From the NCBI GenBank assembly GCA_900163555.1, contig FUHX01000073.1, forward strand, positions 31,531-95,530: a DNA stretch of 64,000 nt. The letters run 5' to 3'. Numbering within the stretch: the stretch's first letter is position 1; the number at the start of each line of letters is the position of its first letter. Positions 35,293-44,092 of this stretch are shown here, piece by piece. Made by a program: the position numbers and the translations under genes. The notes under the pieces were generated by a model. That model made no database searches. It was not told the origin of the DNA and worked only from the letters and a program-made list of their open reading frames with translations. This DNA comes from Actinomycetales bacterium JB111 (GTDB lineage: Bacteria > Actinomycetota > Actinomycetes > Actinomycetales > Actinomycetaceae).

Positions 35293-35733
35293 TCAGACCG
35301 AGGCGGGCTCCGGGGTGGAGGCGGCGATCGTCGTCGGGGCGGCCTGGTGCGTGACCGCGATCTTGCGGGCGCGGTTCTCCTCGGCGACCGGGATGGTCAG
35401 CGTGAGGACGCCGTCCGTGTAGGCGGCCTCGATGCGGTCGAGGGCCACGCCGTAGCCGAGCGTGAGCTGGCGGGCGAAGGTGCCGGCCGGGCGCTCGTGG
35501 GTGAGCCACTCGGCGCCCTGCGGGGCGCTCGCCGCGCGCTCCGCGCGCACGGTCAGGGTGCGGTCCTCGATGTCGACGTCGATCGAGGCCGGGTCGACCC
35601 CGGGGAGGTCGATCGTGGCGACGTACGCGTCGTCGTGGCGGTAGAGGTCCAGCGGCATGCCGGGCGTCGCGGGGGACTGGCGGTTGAGCAGGCGCTCGAA
35701 CTCGCGGAAGGGGTCGGTGCGGAAGGTCGCCAT
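35293..35733 (-). CDS. Small heat-shock protein Hsp20
   Basis: A 146-residue alpha-crystallin-domain chaperone that binds unfolding proteins. After a short N-terminus ([16 protein letters not shown]) come the ACD strands: [34 protein letters not shown], a P-R-G-F-like loop ([12 protein letters not shown]) and [14 protein letters not shown]. No C-terminal IxI is obvious; the end is Ala/Thr-rich. ATG 35733 has CAGGAG at 8-nt spacing. A HAIR-type inverted repeat about 90 bp upstream indicates HspR control. Confidence 0.93.
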   Translation of the reverse strand: MATFRTDPFREFERLLNRQSPATPGMPLDLYRHDDAYVATIDLPGVDPASIDVDIEDRTLTVRAERAASAPQGAEWLTHERPAGTFARQLTLGYGVALDRIEAAYTDGVLTLTIPVAEENRARKIAVTHQAAPTTIAASTPEPASV

Positions 35734-35824
35734 GTCGTCACTCCTGGAGGACTCGGGCCGGATGCGGGGTGCCCCGGCGTCATGGGTCCATTCTGCGTCG
35801 GCATGAGTCGGACGCGAAAGCAAA

Positions 35825-35845
35825 GTTGAGCGTTGTTCGCTCAAG
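35825..35845 (-). promoter_or_regulatory. HAIR-like element (HspR-binding site)
   Basis: GTTGAGC (35825-35831), 7-nt spacer, GCTCAAG (35839-35845). This fits the HAIR consensus CTTGAGT-N7-ACTCAAG at 11 of 14 positions with the right spacing. A -10-like CAGAAT (minus, 35795-35790) lies between it and the hsp20 start. HspR is not encoded in the window. Confidence 0.65.
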
Positions 35846-35880
35846 GCTGACGGGAGGGGTGGTCCGGGGGCCGTCGGCCC

Positions 35881-36312
35881 TCAGTCGCTCGGCACGATCG
35901 ACAGCTCGGTGCGGACCCCCGCCTTCAGCGTCCGGCCGACCGTGCACTGCCGGTCCACGGCCGCCCGCACCCGCTCGGCCAGCCGGTCCGCCTTCTCGGG
36001 CGCGAGGGGCCGGGTGTCCATCGCCATCTCGATCTCGATCGCGCTCAGGCGGTTCTCGGCGGCGTCCGTCCGGGACCGGACCGTCGTCGTCACCTCGGCG
36101 TCCGGGCCGAGGGCGTGCGCGATCCGGTGGTCGGCGGACAGGGCCTCGCACGCGGCGAGCGCGAGCTGCAGCAGCTCGAGCGGCGAGTAGGACCCCTCGG
36201 CGCCCGCGAGGGAGACGGGGATGTCCGGCCCCCGACCGTTGGAGGCGGTCGCGGCCCAGGGCCCGGTGCGGCGGAGGACGAGGTCGGGCGCGGCGTGCTC
36301 GGCGGGGTTCAC
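35881..36312 (-). CDS. OsmC/Ohr-family peroxiredoxin-like protein
   Basis: The 143-residue protein has the two reactive cysteines of the OsmC fold, in LALAACEALSADH and DRQCTVGRTL, and a GYSPLELL-like segment (GSYSPLELLQLAL). Family members reduce organic hydroperoxides. The DxRPL(A)PEKADRL stretch is more like YhfA-type OsmC than Ohr. GTG 36312 is preceded by CACGAT-N6. It is divergent from zwf, which supplies NADPH, but no shared regulation is shown. Confidence 0.88.
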   Translation of the reverse strand: MNPAEHAAPDLVLRRTGPWAATASNGRGPDIPVSLAGAEGSYSPLELLQLALAACEALSADHRIAHALGPDAEVTTTVRSRTDAAENRLSAIEIEMAMDTRPLAPEKADRLAERVRAAVDRQCTVGRTLKAGVRTELSIVPSD

Positions 36313-36318
36313 GACTCG

Positions 36319-36324
36319 ATCGTG
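36319..36324 (-). promoter_or_regulatory. -10 of the OsmC gene
   Basis: CACGAT (read 36324 to 36319), 6 nt before GTG 36312. Confidence 0.4.
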
Positions 36325-36404
36325 GCACCCGGGGGCGGCCGACGTCACACCCCGCCGCGTTCCCAGAGCAGAAGATGACATCGCGCCGGGCGCGCGGTGT
36401 GCCA

Positions 36405-36410
36405 TAGGTT
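36405..36410 (+). promoter_or_regulatory. -10 of zwf-putA
   Basis: TAGGTT, then GGTCCGC and GTG 36418. Confidence 0.5.
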
Positions 36411-36417
36411 GGTCCGC

Positions 36418-37860
36418 GTGAATGCTCGTCGCACCGAAGTCCCTGAGCTCGTCGCCCCGAAGGGCGTCATCATCGTTCTCTACGGAGTCTCCGGGGACCT
36501 TGCGCACCGCATGGTGGTCCCGGCGATCGTGGAGATCCAGTCCCGCGGCCTCATGCCCGAGCACTGGGCCGTGATCGGCTCGGCCTCGAAGCGGATGAGC
36601 GACGAGGACTTCCGTGCACAGGTCCGCACCACGCTCGAGAACGGCCCGGGCGGCCTGCCCGACGACGCCGACGAGATCCTCTCCCACGTCTACTACGCGG
36701 GTGGCCGGTTCGGGCCCACCCAGGACTCGGCGCTGCCGCGCGTCCTCGACGGCCTCTACCAGCAGCTGTGGGCGGACGCGAACGAGGAGCCGCTCGTCGT
36801 CCACTTCCTCGCGGTCCCGCCGAGCGGGTTCGAGCCGATCACCCGCGGCCTCGAGATGCACGACCTCGTCACCGAGCGCACCCGCGTGGTCTTCGAGAAG
36901 CCGTACGGCACCGACCTCGAGAGCTTCGAGCGGCTCGACAGGAGCGTCAAGCGGGTCCTCACCGAGGAGCAGATCTTCCGCATCGACCACTTCCTCGGCA
37001 AGGAGGGCGTGCAGACGATCTACGTCCTGCGCTTCGCCAACCGGCTGTTCGGCACGGAGTGGGACCGCAACTCGGTCGCCCAGGTGCAGATCGACGTCCC
37101 CGAGGACCTCGACGTCGGCGAGCGCGCCGACTTCTACGAGTCCACCGGCGCGGCGCTCGACATGCTCGTCACCCACCTCTTCCAGGTCCTCGGCCAGGTG
37201 GCGATGGACCCGCCCTTCGACATCCGGGACCCGCAGGAGATCCTCTACGAGCGCGAGCGGGTCCTGCGCAGCCTGCGCCTCGAGGTCGGCGACGTGGTGC
37301 TCGGCCAGTTCGACGGGTACCGCGAGCTCGAGGGCGTGAGCCCGGACTCCGTCCAGGACACGTTCGTCGCCGCCCGCGTGTGGGTGGACACCGACCGCTG
37401 GCGCGGCGTGCCGTTCATCCTGCGCACCGGCAAGATGATGGCCCGCAAGGCGCAGCGCATGACGCTCGTCCTGCGCCAGCCGGACGGCCCGATGTTCGAC
37501 GAGGACCTCGAGCCGAACACCATCGAGGTGAGCTTCGCCGGCGCCGGGTCCGTCGCCCTCAACATCACGGTCAAGGAGCCCGGGCCGGAGCTGGACGTGA
37601 CCTCCGGCCGCGCGAAGCTCGAGCTGAAGGACGTCCGCCGCGGCGAGGCGCTCAGCCCGTACGCGTCGCTGCTGCATGATGTCCTCATGGGGGACCGCTC
37701 GCTCTTCACCACCGAGGCGGGGCTCCGCGCGGCCTTCGAGGCCTTCGCGCCGCTGCAGGGCCCGGACCGGCCGACGCCGCAGCCCTACGCCCCCGGCTCG
37801 TGGGGCCCGGAGTCGGCCGCCGAGCTCGCCAAGCCGTACAGGTGGATGCTGGGGCAATGA
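36418..37860 (+). CDS. zwf: Glucose-6-phosphate dehydrogenase
   Basis: Zwf oxidises glucose-6-phosphate to 6-phosphogluconolactone with NAD(P). The 480-residue protein has the dinucleotide motif YGVSGDLAHRM (a variant of GxxGDLxxRK), the EKPYGTDLES segment and the active-site stretch RIDHFLGKEG (R188-G197, K195). The Lys of the usual DLARRK loop is replaced by Met/His, which could alter cofactor preference; this is inference. GTG 36418 is set by TAGGTT just upstream. It ends in ATGA, sharing 4 nt with putA. No tal, tkt, opcA or gnd is near, unlike the common actinobacterial pentose-phosphate cluster. Confidence 0.92.
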   Translation: MNARRTEVPELVAPKGVIIVLYGVSGDLAHRMVVPAIVEIQSRGLMPEHWAVIGSASKRMSDEDFRAQVRTTLENGPGGLPDDADEILSHVYYAGGRFGPTQDSALPRVLDGLYQQLWADANEEPLVVHFLAVPPSGFEPITRGLEMHDLVTERTRVVFEKPYGTDLESFERLDRSVKRVLTEEQIFRIDHFLGKEGVQTIYVLRFANRLFGTEWDRNSVAQVQIDVPEDLDVGERADFYESTGAALDMLVTHLFQVLGQVAMDPPFDIRDPQEILYERERVLRSLRLEVGDVVLGQFDGYRELEGVSPDSVQDTFVAARVWVDTDRWRGVPFILRTGKMMARKAQRMTLVLRQPDGPMFDEDLEPNTIEVSFAGAGSVALNITVKEPGPELDVTSGRAKLELKDVRRGEALSPYASLLHDVLMGDRSLFTTEAGLRAAFEAFAPLQGPDRPTPQPYAPGSWGPESAAELAKPYRWMLGQ

Positions 37861-40800
37861 CCACGGGGCCGGCTGCCGACCGAGCGGGGACGAGCGGGGG
37901 GACCACCCCGCTCGAGGATGCTGCGGTCGAGCTGGCCCGCGAGTGGGCGGCCGAGTCCGAGTCGGACCTCACCGCGGCCGAGCGGACCGCCTCCCGCCGG
38001 CTGACGGCCATGCTCGCCGACCCGGCCGGGCTCGACCTCGCCGTGAGGTTCGTCGACCGCGTGGCGCGGCCGGAGGACCTGAGCGTCGCCGCCCGGGAGC
38101 TGAGCCACATGGGCGGGGCGGACGCGCGCTTCCTCGCACGTCTCGACCGCCTCCTGCTCTCGCTGGGCGCCCGCGTGGGACGACTCGCCCCGAGCATCGT
38201 CGTCCCCCTGGCCCGCAGGCGCCTGCGGGCGCTGGTCGGGCACCTCGTCGTCGACGACACGGACGAGGCCCTGACCGATCGGCTGGACCAGGCCCGCGAC
38301 GCCGGCGAACGGCTCAACCTCAACCTGCTCGGCGAGGCCGTGCTCGGCGAGAAGGAGGCCGCCGACCGCGCGCGCCGGGTCGTCGAGCTCGTCTCCCGGC
38401 CCGACGTCGAGCACGTCTCGGTGAAGGTCTCGGCCCTGGTCTCGCAGATCTCGACCTGGGACACCGAGGGAACCGTCGCCCGGGTCGCCGAGCGGCTGCG
38501 CCCGATCTACCGGGCGGCGCTCGCGGGCGACCCGCCGGTCTTCGTCAACCTCGACATGGAGGAGTACCGGGACCTCGACGTCACGGTCGAGGTCTTCACC
38601 TCGATCCTCGCCGAGGAGGAGTTCTCCGGGCTGTCCGCGGGCATCGCCCTGCAGGCCTACCTGCCGGACACGGCCGCCGCCCTCGACCGGATCCTCGCCT
38701 TCGCGCGCGGCAGGAGGGAGGCGGGCGGCGCCGAGATCGGCGTGCGGCTCGTCAAGGGCGCCAACCTGTCGATGGAGCGGGTCCAGGCCGAGCTGCGCGG
38801 CTGGCCGCAGGCACCGTTCGGCTCGAAGGCGGAGACCGACGCGAGCTACCTGCGCCTGCTCGATCGTGCCCTGCGCCCGGAGAACGCCGGCGCCCTGCGG
38901 CTCGGTGTCGCCTCCCACAACCTCTTCGACCTCGCCCACGCCCACCTGCTCGCGAGGCGCCGCGGCGTGAGCGACATGATGGGCGTGGAGATGCTGCAGG
39001 GCATGGCGCCCGGGCATGCGCGGGCCGTCGCCCGGCACGCCGGCGCGCTCACGTTGTACACGCCGGTCGTCGCCCCGACGGACATGGACTCCGCGATCGC
39101 CTACCTCGTGCGGCGGCTCGAGGAGCTCGGCTCGAGCGAGAACTTCGTGCACGCCGCGGCCGGGGGCGACGAGACGGCGTTCGCCGAGCAGGAGCGCCGC
39201 TACCGCGCCTCGGTCCGCGACTCCGCGCGGGACGCGCCCCCGAGCAGGCGCTCCGGGCTGCCCGTGGCCCCGGCCGAGAAGTTCGTGCAGGCCGTCGACA
39301 CCGACCCCTCACTGGCCGCCGCGCGGGTCTGGGCGCTCGAGCACGTCGCGGCCGAGGCCGAGGACCCGACCGGCCCCGTGCCGAGCACGACCGAGGACGT
39401 GGACCGCGCGGTCGACCGCGCGCTGGGCGCGGGGGCGGCCTGGGCCGCGCTGGACGCCCGCGAGCGCGCCCGCATCCTCCGCCGCGCCGCCGACCTCCTC
39501 GAGGACGCCCGGGGCGAGCTCGTCGGCCAGGCCGCCGCCGAGGTCGGCAAGCTCATCGACGAGTCGGACCCCGAGGTCTCCGAGGCGGTCGACTTCCTCC
39601 GGTACTACGCGGAACGCGCCACGGACCTCGGCGTGCTGTCCGACAGCGACGACATCGACGGCGCCCGCTTCGTCCCCGACCGCCTCGTGCTGATCACCCC
39701 GCCGTGGAACTTTCCCGTCGCGATCCCGACCGGCGGCATGGCGGCGGCGCTCGCGGCCGGGGCGGCGGCGATCGTCAAGCCCGCCCCGCAGTCGCCGGGG
39801 CTCGCCGGAATCGTCGTGCGGGTGCTCCGCGCCGCGATCGAGGAGGCCGGGGCGGACCCGGACGTCCTCACGATCCTCCGCGCCCGCGAGAACGAGGTCG
39901 GCCGCCACCTGGTCGCGCACCCGGACGTCGACCGGGTCATCCTCACCGGCGCCACCGCCACCGCCGAGACGTTCGCGTCGTGGCGCGCCGACCGCCCCCA
40001 CGGGCACGGCGTCCTGGCGGAGACCTCCGGCAAGAACGCCATGGTCATCACCGCGTCCGCGGACTACGACCTCGCGGTCGCCGACCTCGTCCGTTCCGCG
40101 TTCGGCCACGCCGGGCAGAAGTGCTCGGCTGCCTCGTTCGTCGTCCTCGTCGGGCAGGCGGGGTCCAGCGAGCGGCTCATGCGGCAGCTGACCGACGCCG
40201 TCACCTCCCTGCGCGTGGGCCCGCCCACCGACCTGTCCTCCACGATGGGGCCGCTCACGGAACCCGCGTCCGGCCGCCTGCTGGCCGCGCTGACCGAGCC
40301 CGCGGAGGGCGAGACCTGGGTGGTCAGGCCGCGCAGGCTCGACGGCGACGGGCGGTACTGGACGCCGGGGGTCCTCGACGGCGTCGCCCCAGGCTCCGCC
40401 GCCCACCTCGCCGAGTTCTTCGGCCCGGTCCTCGCGATCCTGCGCGCCCACTCCCTCGACGAGGCGATCGACCTCGTCAACGCCACCGACTTCGGCCTGA
40501 CCTCCGGCCTGCAGTCGCTCGACGCGGGCGAGATCGAGACCTGGGCCGCGCGCGTGGACGCCGGCAACCTCTACGTCAACCGGCACTCGACGGGCGCGAT
40601 CGTGCGCCGCCAGCCCTTCGGCGGCTGGAAGGCCTCCTCGGTCGGGCCGGGTGCGAAGGCCGGCGGACCCAACTACGTCTCCCAGCTCGGCACCTGGGTC
40701 GCCGACGGGCTGCCCGCCCGCCTCGCTCCGCCCGACGACGGCGTGAAGGAGGCGCTCGCCGACCTCACCGGCCTCGTGCCCACCCAGGCGGAGCGGCGCT

Positions 40801-41336
40801 GGCTGCGCGCCGCCGTCGGGTCGGACGCGAGCGTCTGGGAGCGGGAGCTGTCCCGGGCACACGACCCGACCGGTCTCAGGTCGGAGGCCAACGTGCTGCG
40901 CTACCGCCCCATGCCGGAGATCCACGTGCGGGCCGGGGCGGACGCGAGCACGGCGGAGCTCGTGCGCCTGCTGCTGGCCGCCGAGGTCACCGGCACGCTG
41001 GTGCGGATCTCGCTGCACCCCGACCTCTCGGCCGTGCTCAAGGCCGCGGCCGCGGACGGGGAGCCCGTGCGGCGCGCGCTGCGGCGCCTCGCGCCCGCGG
41101 TGGCCGCGGTGGAGACCGCGCAGGAGATGGCCGAGCGGCTCGCGGGCGGCAGGGGACGCGTGCGCGTGCTCGGCTCCGAGCACGCCGAGCTGGGCGATCT
41201 GCTGGCAGACCCGCGCTTCGACGTCAGCTTCCGGCCGGTTCTCGCGAACGGCCGCCGGGAGCTTCTCGGACTCCTGCGGGAGCAGGCGCTCTCGATCACC
41301 CGGCACCGGCTCGGCCACCTCCCGCAGGGGGAGTGA
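37857..41336 (+). CDS. putA: Bifunctional proline dehydrogenase/P5C dehydrogenase
   Basis: PutA oxidises proline to glutamate in two steps. The 1159-residue protein has no DNA-binding ribbon-helix-helix at its N-terminus. The FAD-linked proline dehydrogenase barrel covers about residues 100-430 (VSVKVSALVSQ, VRLVKGANLSMER, GVEMLQGMAPG). The aldehyde dehydrogenase domain follows (about 460-960) with TPPWNFPVAIPTGG, ETSGKNAMVITA and catalytic C756 in GHAGQKCSAASFV. A 180-residue C-terminal region caps it. ATG 37857 overlaps the zwf stop. The length fits the actinobacterial PutA type, in which intermediates are channelled. Confidence 0.94.
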   Translation: MTTGPAADRAGTSGGTTPLEDAAVELAREWAAESESDLTAAERTASRRLTAMLADPAGLDLAVRFVDRVARPEDLSVAARELSHMGGADARFLARLDRLLLSLGARVGRLAPSIVVPLARRRLRALVGHLVVDDTDEALTDRLDQARDAGERLNLNLLGEAVLGEKEAADRARRVVELVSRPDVEHVSVKVSALVSQISTWDTEGTVARVAERLRPIYRAALAGDPPVFVNLDMEEYRDLDVTVEVFTSILAEEEFSGLSAGIALQAYLPDTAAALDRILAFARGRREAGGAEIGVRLVKGANLSMERVQAELRGWPQAPFGSKAETDASYLRLLDRALRPENAGALRLGVASHNLFDLAHAHLLARRRGVSDMMGVEMLQGMAPGHARAVARHAGALTLYTPVVAPTDMDSAIAYLVRRLEELGSSENFVHAAAGGDETAFAEQERRYRASVRDSARDAPPSRRSGLPVAPAEKFVQAVDTDPSLAAARVWALEHVAAEAEDPTGPVPSTTEDVDRAVDRALGAGAAWAALDARERARILRRAADLLEDARGELVGQAAAEVGKLIDESDPEVSEAVDFLRYYAERATDLGVLSDSDDIDGARFVPDRLVLITPPWNFPVAIPTGGMAAALAAGAAAIVKPAPQSPGLAGIVVRVLRAAIEEAGADPDVLTILRARENEVGRHLVAHPDVDRVILTGATATAETFASWRADRPHGHGVLAETSGKNAMVITASADYDLAVADLVRSAFGHAGQKCSAASFVVLVGQAGSSERLMRQLTDAVTSLRVGPPTDLSSTMGPLTEPASGRLLAALTEPAEGETWVVRPRRLDGDGRYWTPGVLDGVAPGSAAHLAEFFGPVLAILRAHSLDEAIDLVNATDFGLTSGLQSLDAGEIETWAARVDAGNLYVNRHSTGAIVRRQPFGGWKASSVGPGAKAGGPNYVSQLGTWVADGLPARLAPPDDGVKEALADLTGLVPTQAERRWLRAAVGSDASVWERELSRAHDPTGLRSEANVLRYRPMPEIHVRAGADASTAELVRLLLAAEVTGTLVRISLHPDLSAVLKAAAADGEPVRRALRRLAPAVAAVETAQEMAERLAGGRGRVRVLGSEHAELGDLLADPRFDVSFRPVLANGRRELLGLLREQALSITRHRLGHLPQGE

Positions 41337-41369
41337 GGCCGGCGGGGTCCGGCCCGTCAGCTGGGCCGG

Positions 41370-41903
41370 TCAGTCCGCCTGCGGCCCGTCCGCGCCGTCG
41401 CCGGCCCGCTGCTCGGCCAGGTAGGCGATGCCCACGCGCCGCTCGGCCTCCAGCACGGTGTCGACCGCGCCCGTCACCGCCGACTCGACCTTCTTGCCGA
41501 CGAGCGGGATCGAGCAGGTGACGTCGCCGGAGTAGTTCAGCGCGGTGACCGCTCCGGCGGCGCGCAGCGACTGCGTGCCGACCACGCGGACGGGCAGCCC
41601 GCCGACGTTCAGCGTGAAGTTCGCGTCGCGCGCGCCGGCCGGACCCGGGCCGCTCCAGCGCTCGTCGATCCGCACGCGGAAGCTCTCCCCGACCAGGCCG
41701 CGGTACGAGGCGGGGATGATCGTCGTCGGGATCGTCGCCTCCACCTCGGTGTCGAAACCGCCGTCGTCGGTGGGCGAGATCGTCAGGTCGTGGCTCGTCG
41801 CCCCGGCCGCCTCCACCCGGCGGGACGTGAAGTCCCGGTCCGCGAGCATGGCGGCGACGGTGTCGATGTCCGCCTCGAACTCGACCGTGTGGTCGAAGCG
41901 CAT
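41370..41903 (-). CDS. DUF2505 (SRPBCC-like) protein
   Basis: A 177-residue protein of the DUF2505 family: FDHTVEFEADIDTVAAMLAD at the start, then alternating strands (FDTEVEATIPTTIIP) and a C-terminal amphipathic helix (AVDTVLEAERRVGIAYL), the shape of a START/SRPBCC ligand-binding fold. The function is unknown. ATG 41903 is chosen with AAAGGTGGG upstream; an in-frame GTG 41912 is possible. Convergent with putA, it lies beside pdtaS as in other Micrococcales. Confidence 0.8.
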   Translation of the reverse strand: MRFDHTVEFEADIDTVAAMLADRDFTSRRVEAAGATSHDLTISPTDDGGFDTEVEATIPTTIIPASYRGLVGESFRVRIDERWSGPGPAGARDANFTLNVGGLPVRVVGTQSLRAAGAVTALNYSGDVTCSIPLVGKKVESAVTGAVDTVLEAERRVGIAYLAEQRAGDGADGPQAD

Positions 41904-42000
41904 GGGTCCCACCTTTCCTCGGGGCGTGGCTCCCCAGGGTAGGGCGCCGCGGGTCCGACCGGTGGTTCGGGTCGAGGTGTGGCGGCCACCGCCGCTCGCC

Positions 42001-42006
42001 TACGCT
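42001..42006 (+). promoter_or_regulatory. -10 of the PdtaS-like kinase gene
   Basis: TACGCT, then TGCACAC and GTG 42014. Confidence 0.55.
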
Positions 42007-42013
42007 TGCACAC

Positions 42014-43501
42014 GTGCCGACCCTGTCGAACATCCTTGCCGAGACGAAGAACCGCCCCGCCGCCGACGTCGAGTGGCTTCAGCAGCTGATCGGGGACTGG
42101 CAGGTCATCGCCGACCTGACGTTCGCCGACCTGCTGCTGTGGGTCAAGGACGACGAGGGGTTCACTGCGGCCGCGCACTGCCGGCCCCAGACCGGTGCCA
42201 CCGTCCACTTCGACGACGTCGTGCGCAGCCGGCCCGACGACGACCTCGCCGCCCTCATCGAGCGGGCGATGACCGACGGCGTCCCGCAGACGCGGGAGAT
42301 CGTCCGCGACGACGGACGCCAGGTGCGCACGGTCCTGCAGCCCATCCCGCACGAGGGCAGGATCATCGCGGTCCTCGGCCGCGAGCAGGTCGTCTCGCCC
42401 GCCATGATGCGCTCCCGCATCGAGGTGGCCTACATGGAGATGGGCGACGCGCTCGCGTCCATGGCCTCGCGCGGCGAGTTCCCGCACCAGGCCGCCCCCT
42501 CCGGGGACCGGCACGGCACACCCCGCGTCGGCGACGGCGTCATCCGGCTCGACGTCGACGGCCGGGTCACGTTCGCGAGCCCGAACGGGCTGAGCAACGT
42601 GCACCGCCTCGGCATCATCGGTGACCTCGCGGGGGAGGTCCTCGCCGAGGTGCTCACCGACTTCCTCGAGGAGGCCGGCTCGATCGAGGAGACCCTCGCC
42701 GTGGTCGTCCTCGGCCGCGCGGCCTGGCGGACCGAGGTGCAGGTGGGTCGCGTGATCCTCTCGCTGCGGGCCATCCCGCTCACGGACAACGGCGAGCGCA
42801 CCGGCGCCCTGCTGCTGTGCCGCGACGTCTCGGAGATGCGCCGCCGCGAGCAGCAGCTCCTCACGAAGGACGCGACCATCCGGGAGATCCACCACCGGGT
42901 GAAGAACAACCTGCAGACGGTGTCCGCCCTGCTCCGGCTCCAGTCGCGACGCAGCTCCAACGCGGAGACCCGGGACGCGCTCGGCCAGGCCGAGCGCCGC
43001 GTCACCACCATCGCGCTTGTGCACGACGCGCTCGCCCAGGGGCTCGACGAGGTCGTGGACTTCGACGAGGTGTTCGGCCGGATCTTCCCGCTCGCGGCGG
43101 ACGTGGCGCACCCGGACGCCAAGGTGACGACCGAGGTCGTCGGCACGTTCGGGATGGTGCCCGCGGAGGTCGCGACGGCGCTCGCCGTCGTGCTCACCGA
43201 GCTCGTGACGAACGCGGTCGAGCACGGGCTGGCGGGCTCGCCGGGCTCCGTCCAGGTGCGGGTCGAGCGCGACGGCGTCGACCTGGCGATCTGGGTGACG
43301 GACGACGGCCGGGGCATGGCCAAGGGCAGCGTGCTCACGGGGCTCGGCACGCAGATCGTCAAGACGCTGGTCGCCGGGGAGCTCGGCGGCAGCATCGAGT
43401 GGGGCGCCGGCGCCACGGGCGGCACCGAGGTGAGCCTGGCGGTGCGGATCCCGCAGCGCTCGGCGCGCCTGGGCGAACGATCGGCCCGGCCGGCGAACTG
43501 A
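42014..43501 (+). CDS. pdtaS: PdtaS-like sensor histidine kinase
   Basis: A 495-residue cytosolic kinase with an N-terminal GAF domain (about 15-150), a PAS-like domain (about 170-280), a HisKA_2 dimerisation/phosphoacceptor segment EIHHRVKNNLQTVSALLRL (H293/H294) and a C-terminal ATPase with TELVTNAVEHG and WVTDDGRGM. In mycobacteria PdtaS phosphorylates PdtaR, an RNA-binding antiterminator encoded elsewhere; no partner is adjacent here either. There is no membrane helix. It is convergent with whiB1, the arrangement known in mycobacteria. Confidence 0.93.
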   Translation: MPTLSNILAETKNRPAADVEWLQQLIGDWQVIADLTFADLLLWVKDDEGFTAAAHCRPQTGATVHFDDVVRSRPDDDLAALIERAMTDGVPQTREIVRDDGRQVRTVLQPIPHEGRIIAVLGREQVVSPAMMRSRIEVAYMEMGDALASMASRGEFPHQAAPSGDRHGTPRVGDGVIRLDVDGRVTFASPNGLSNVHRLGIIGDLAGEVLAEVLTDFLEEAGSIEETLAVVVLGRAAWRTEVQVGRVILSLRAIPLTDNGERTGALLLCRDVSEMRRREQQLLTKDATIREIHHRVKNNLQTVSALLRLQSRRSSNAETRDALGQAERRVTTIALVHDALAQGLDEVVDFDEVFGRIFPLAADVAHPDAKVTTEVVGTFGMVPAEVATALAVVLTELVTNAVEHGLAGSPGSVQVRVERDGVDLAIWVTDDGRGMAKGSVLTGLGTQIVKTLVAGELGGSIEWGAGATGGTEVSLAVRIPQRSARLGERSARPAN

Positions 43502-43579
43502 CCGGGCCGTCGACGCGGGGGCCGTTCTCGGCCCCGGCCGCGCGGGGGTGGTGAGGGGGAGCGGCTGACGCCGCCGTGA

Positions 43580-43828
43580 TCAGCTCGCGCGGCGGGCGCG
43601 GGCGGTGCGACGCTTGAGCGCGCGGCGCTCGTCCTCGGACAGGCCGCCCCAGACGCCGGAGTCCTGGTTGTTCTCCATCGCCCACTTCAGGCAGGTGTCG
43701 ACGACCTCGCAGGACGTGCAGACAGCCTTCGCCGCATCGATCTGTACGACCGCAGGACCGGTGTTTCCGATGGGGAAGAAGAGTTCCGGGTCTTCAGTCA
43801 GACATGCGGCTCGGTGACGCCAGTCCAC
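43580..43828 (-). CDS. whiB1: WhiB1 Fe-S transcriptional regulator
   Basis: The 82-residue protein matches WhiB1: MDWRHRAACLTEDPELFFP, four cluster cysteines C9, C37, C40 and C46, the GVWGGLSEDERRAL turn and a basic tail. The [4Fe-4S] cluster of WhiB1 reacts with nitric oxide in mycobacteria, and the protein binds sigma-A. GTG 43828 has GGAGGAATCAC just before it and gives the exact family spacing. A 75-nt leader precedes it. Convergent with pdtaS. Confidence 0.96.
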   Translation of the reverse strand: MDWRHRAACLTEDPELFFPIGNTGPAVVQIDAAKAVCTSCEVVDTCLKWAMENNQDSGVWGGLSEDERRALKRRTARARRAS

Positions 43829-43909
43829 GTGATTCCTCCAAGATCGCGCGCCTGCCACCTCGGCTGATTCGGGGGTGACCGCCGCGCGACGTAGTCGCTG
43901 CGAACATCA

Positions 43910-43938
43910 AGAATCGCACGCGTCCCAGTCGCCGACAA
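43910..43938 (-). promoter_or_regulatory. whiB1 promoter
   Basis: On the minus strand TTGTCG (43938-43933), a 17-bp spacer and GATTCT (43915-43910). The predicted start near 43903 gives a leader of about 75 nt. The rest of 43829-44092 holds no other recognised element except the plus-strand -10 at 44081. Confidence 0.55.
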
Positions 43939-44080
43939 GAGTCTTTCATCGCACGGAATCGACCCGGCTGGTGCCCTTGCTCACAGGGTGGGCATTTGTG
44001 TGGCGCGTTCCTCAGAGGTGCCACTTCCGTCGGCCGGGAGCCGTGTGAGAGGCGGGCGCTTCCGGGCCCGGATCCGGTCC

Positions 44081-44086
44081 TAGGGT
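44081..44086 (+). promoter_or_regulatory. -10 of the small membrane-protein gene
   Basis: TAGGGT, then GGTCGT and GTG 44093. Confidence 0.5.
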
Positions 44087-44092
44087 GGTCGT

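Noticed and set aside
37676..41521. A 1281-codon frame overlapping putA on the same strand
   Set aside because: The putA frame has every catalytic motif; this one is Arg/Pro-rich and lacks any.
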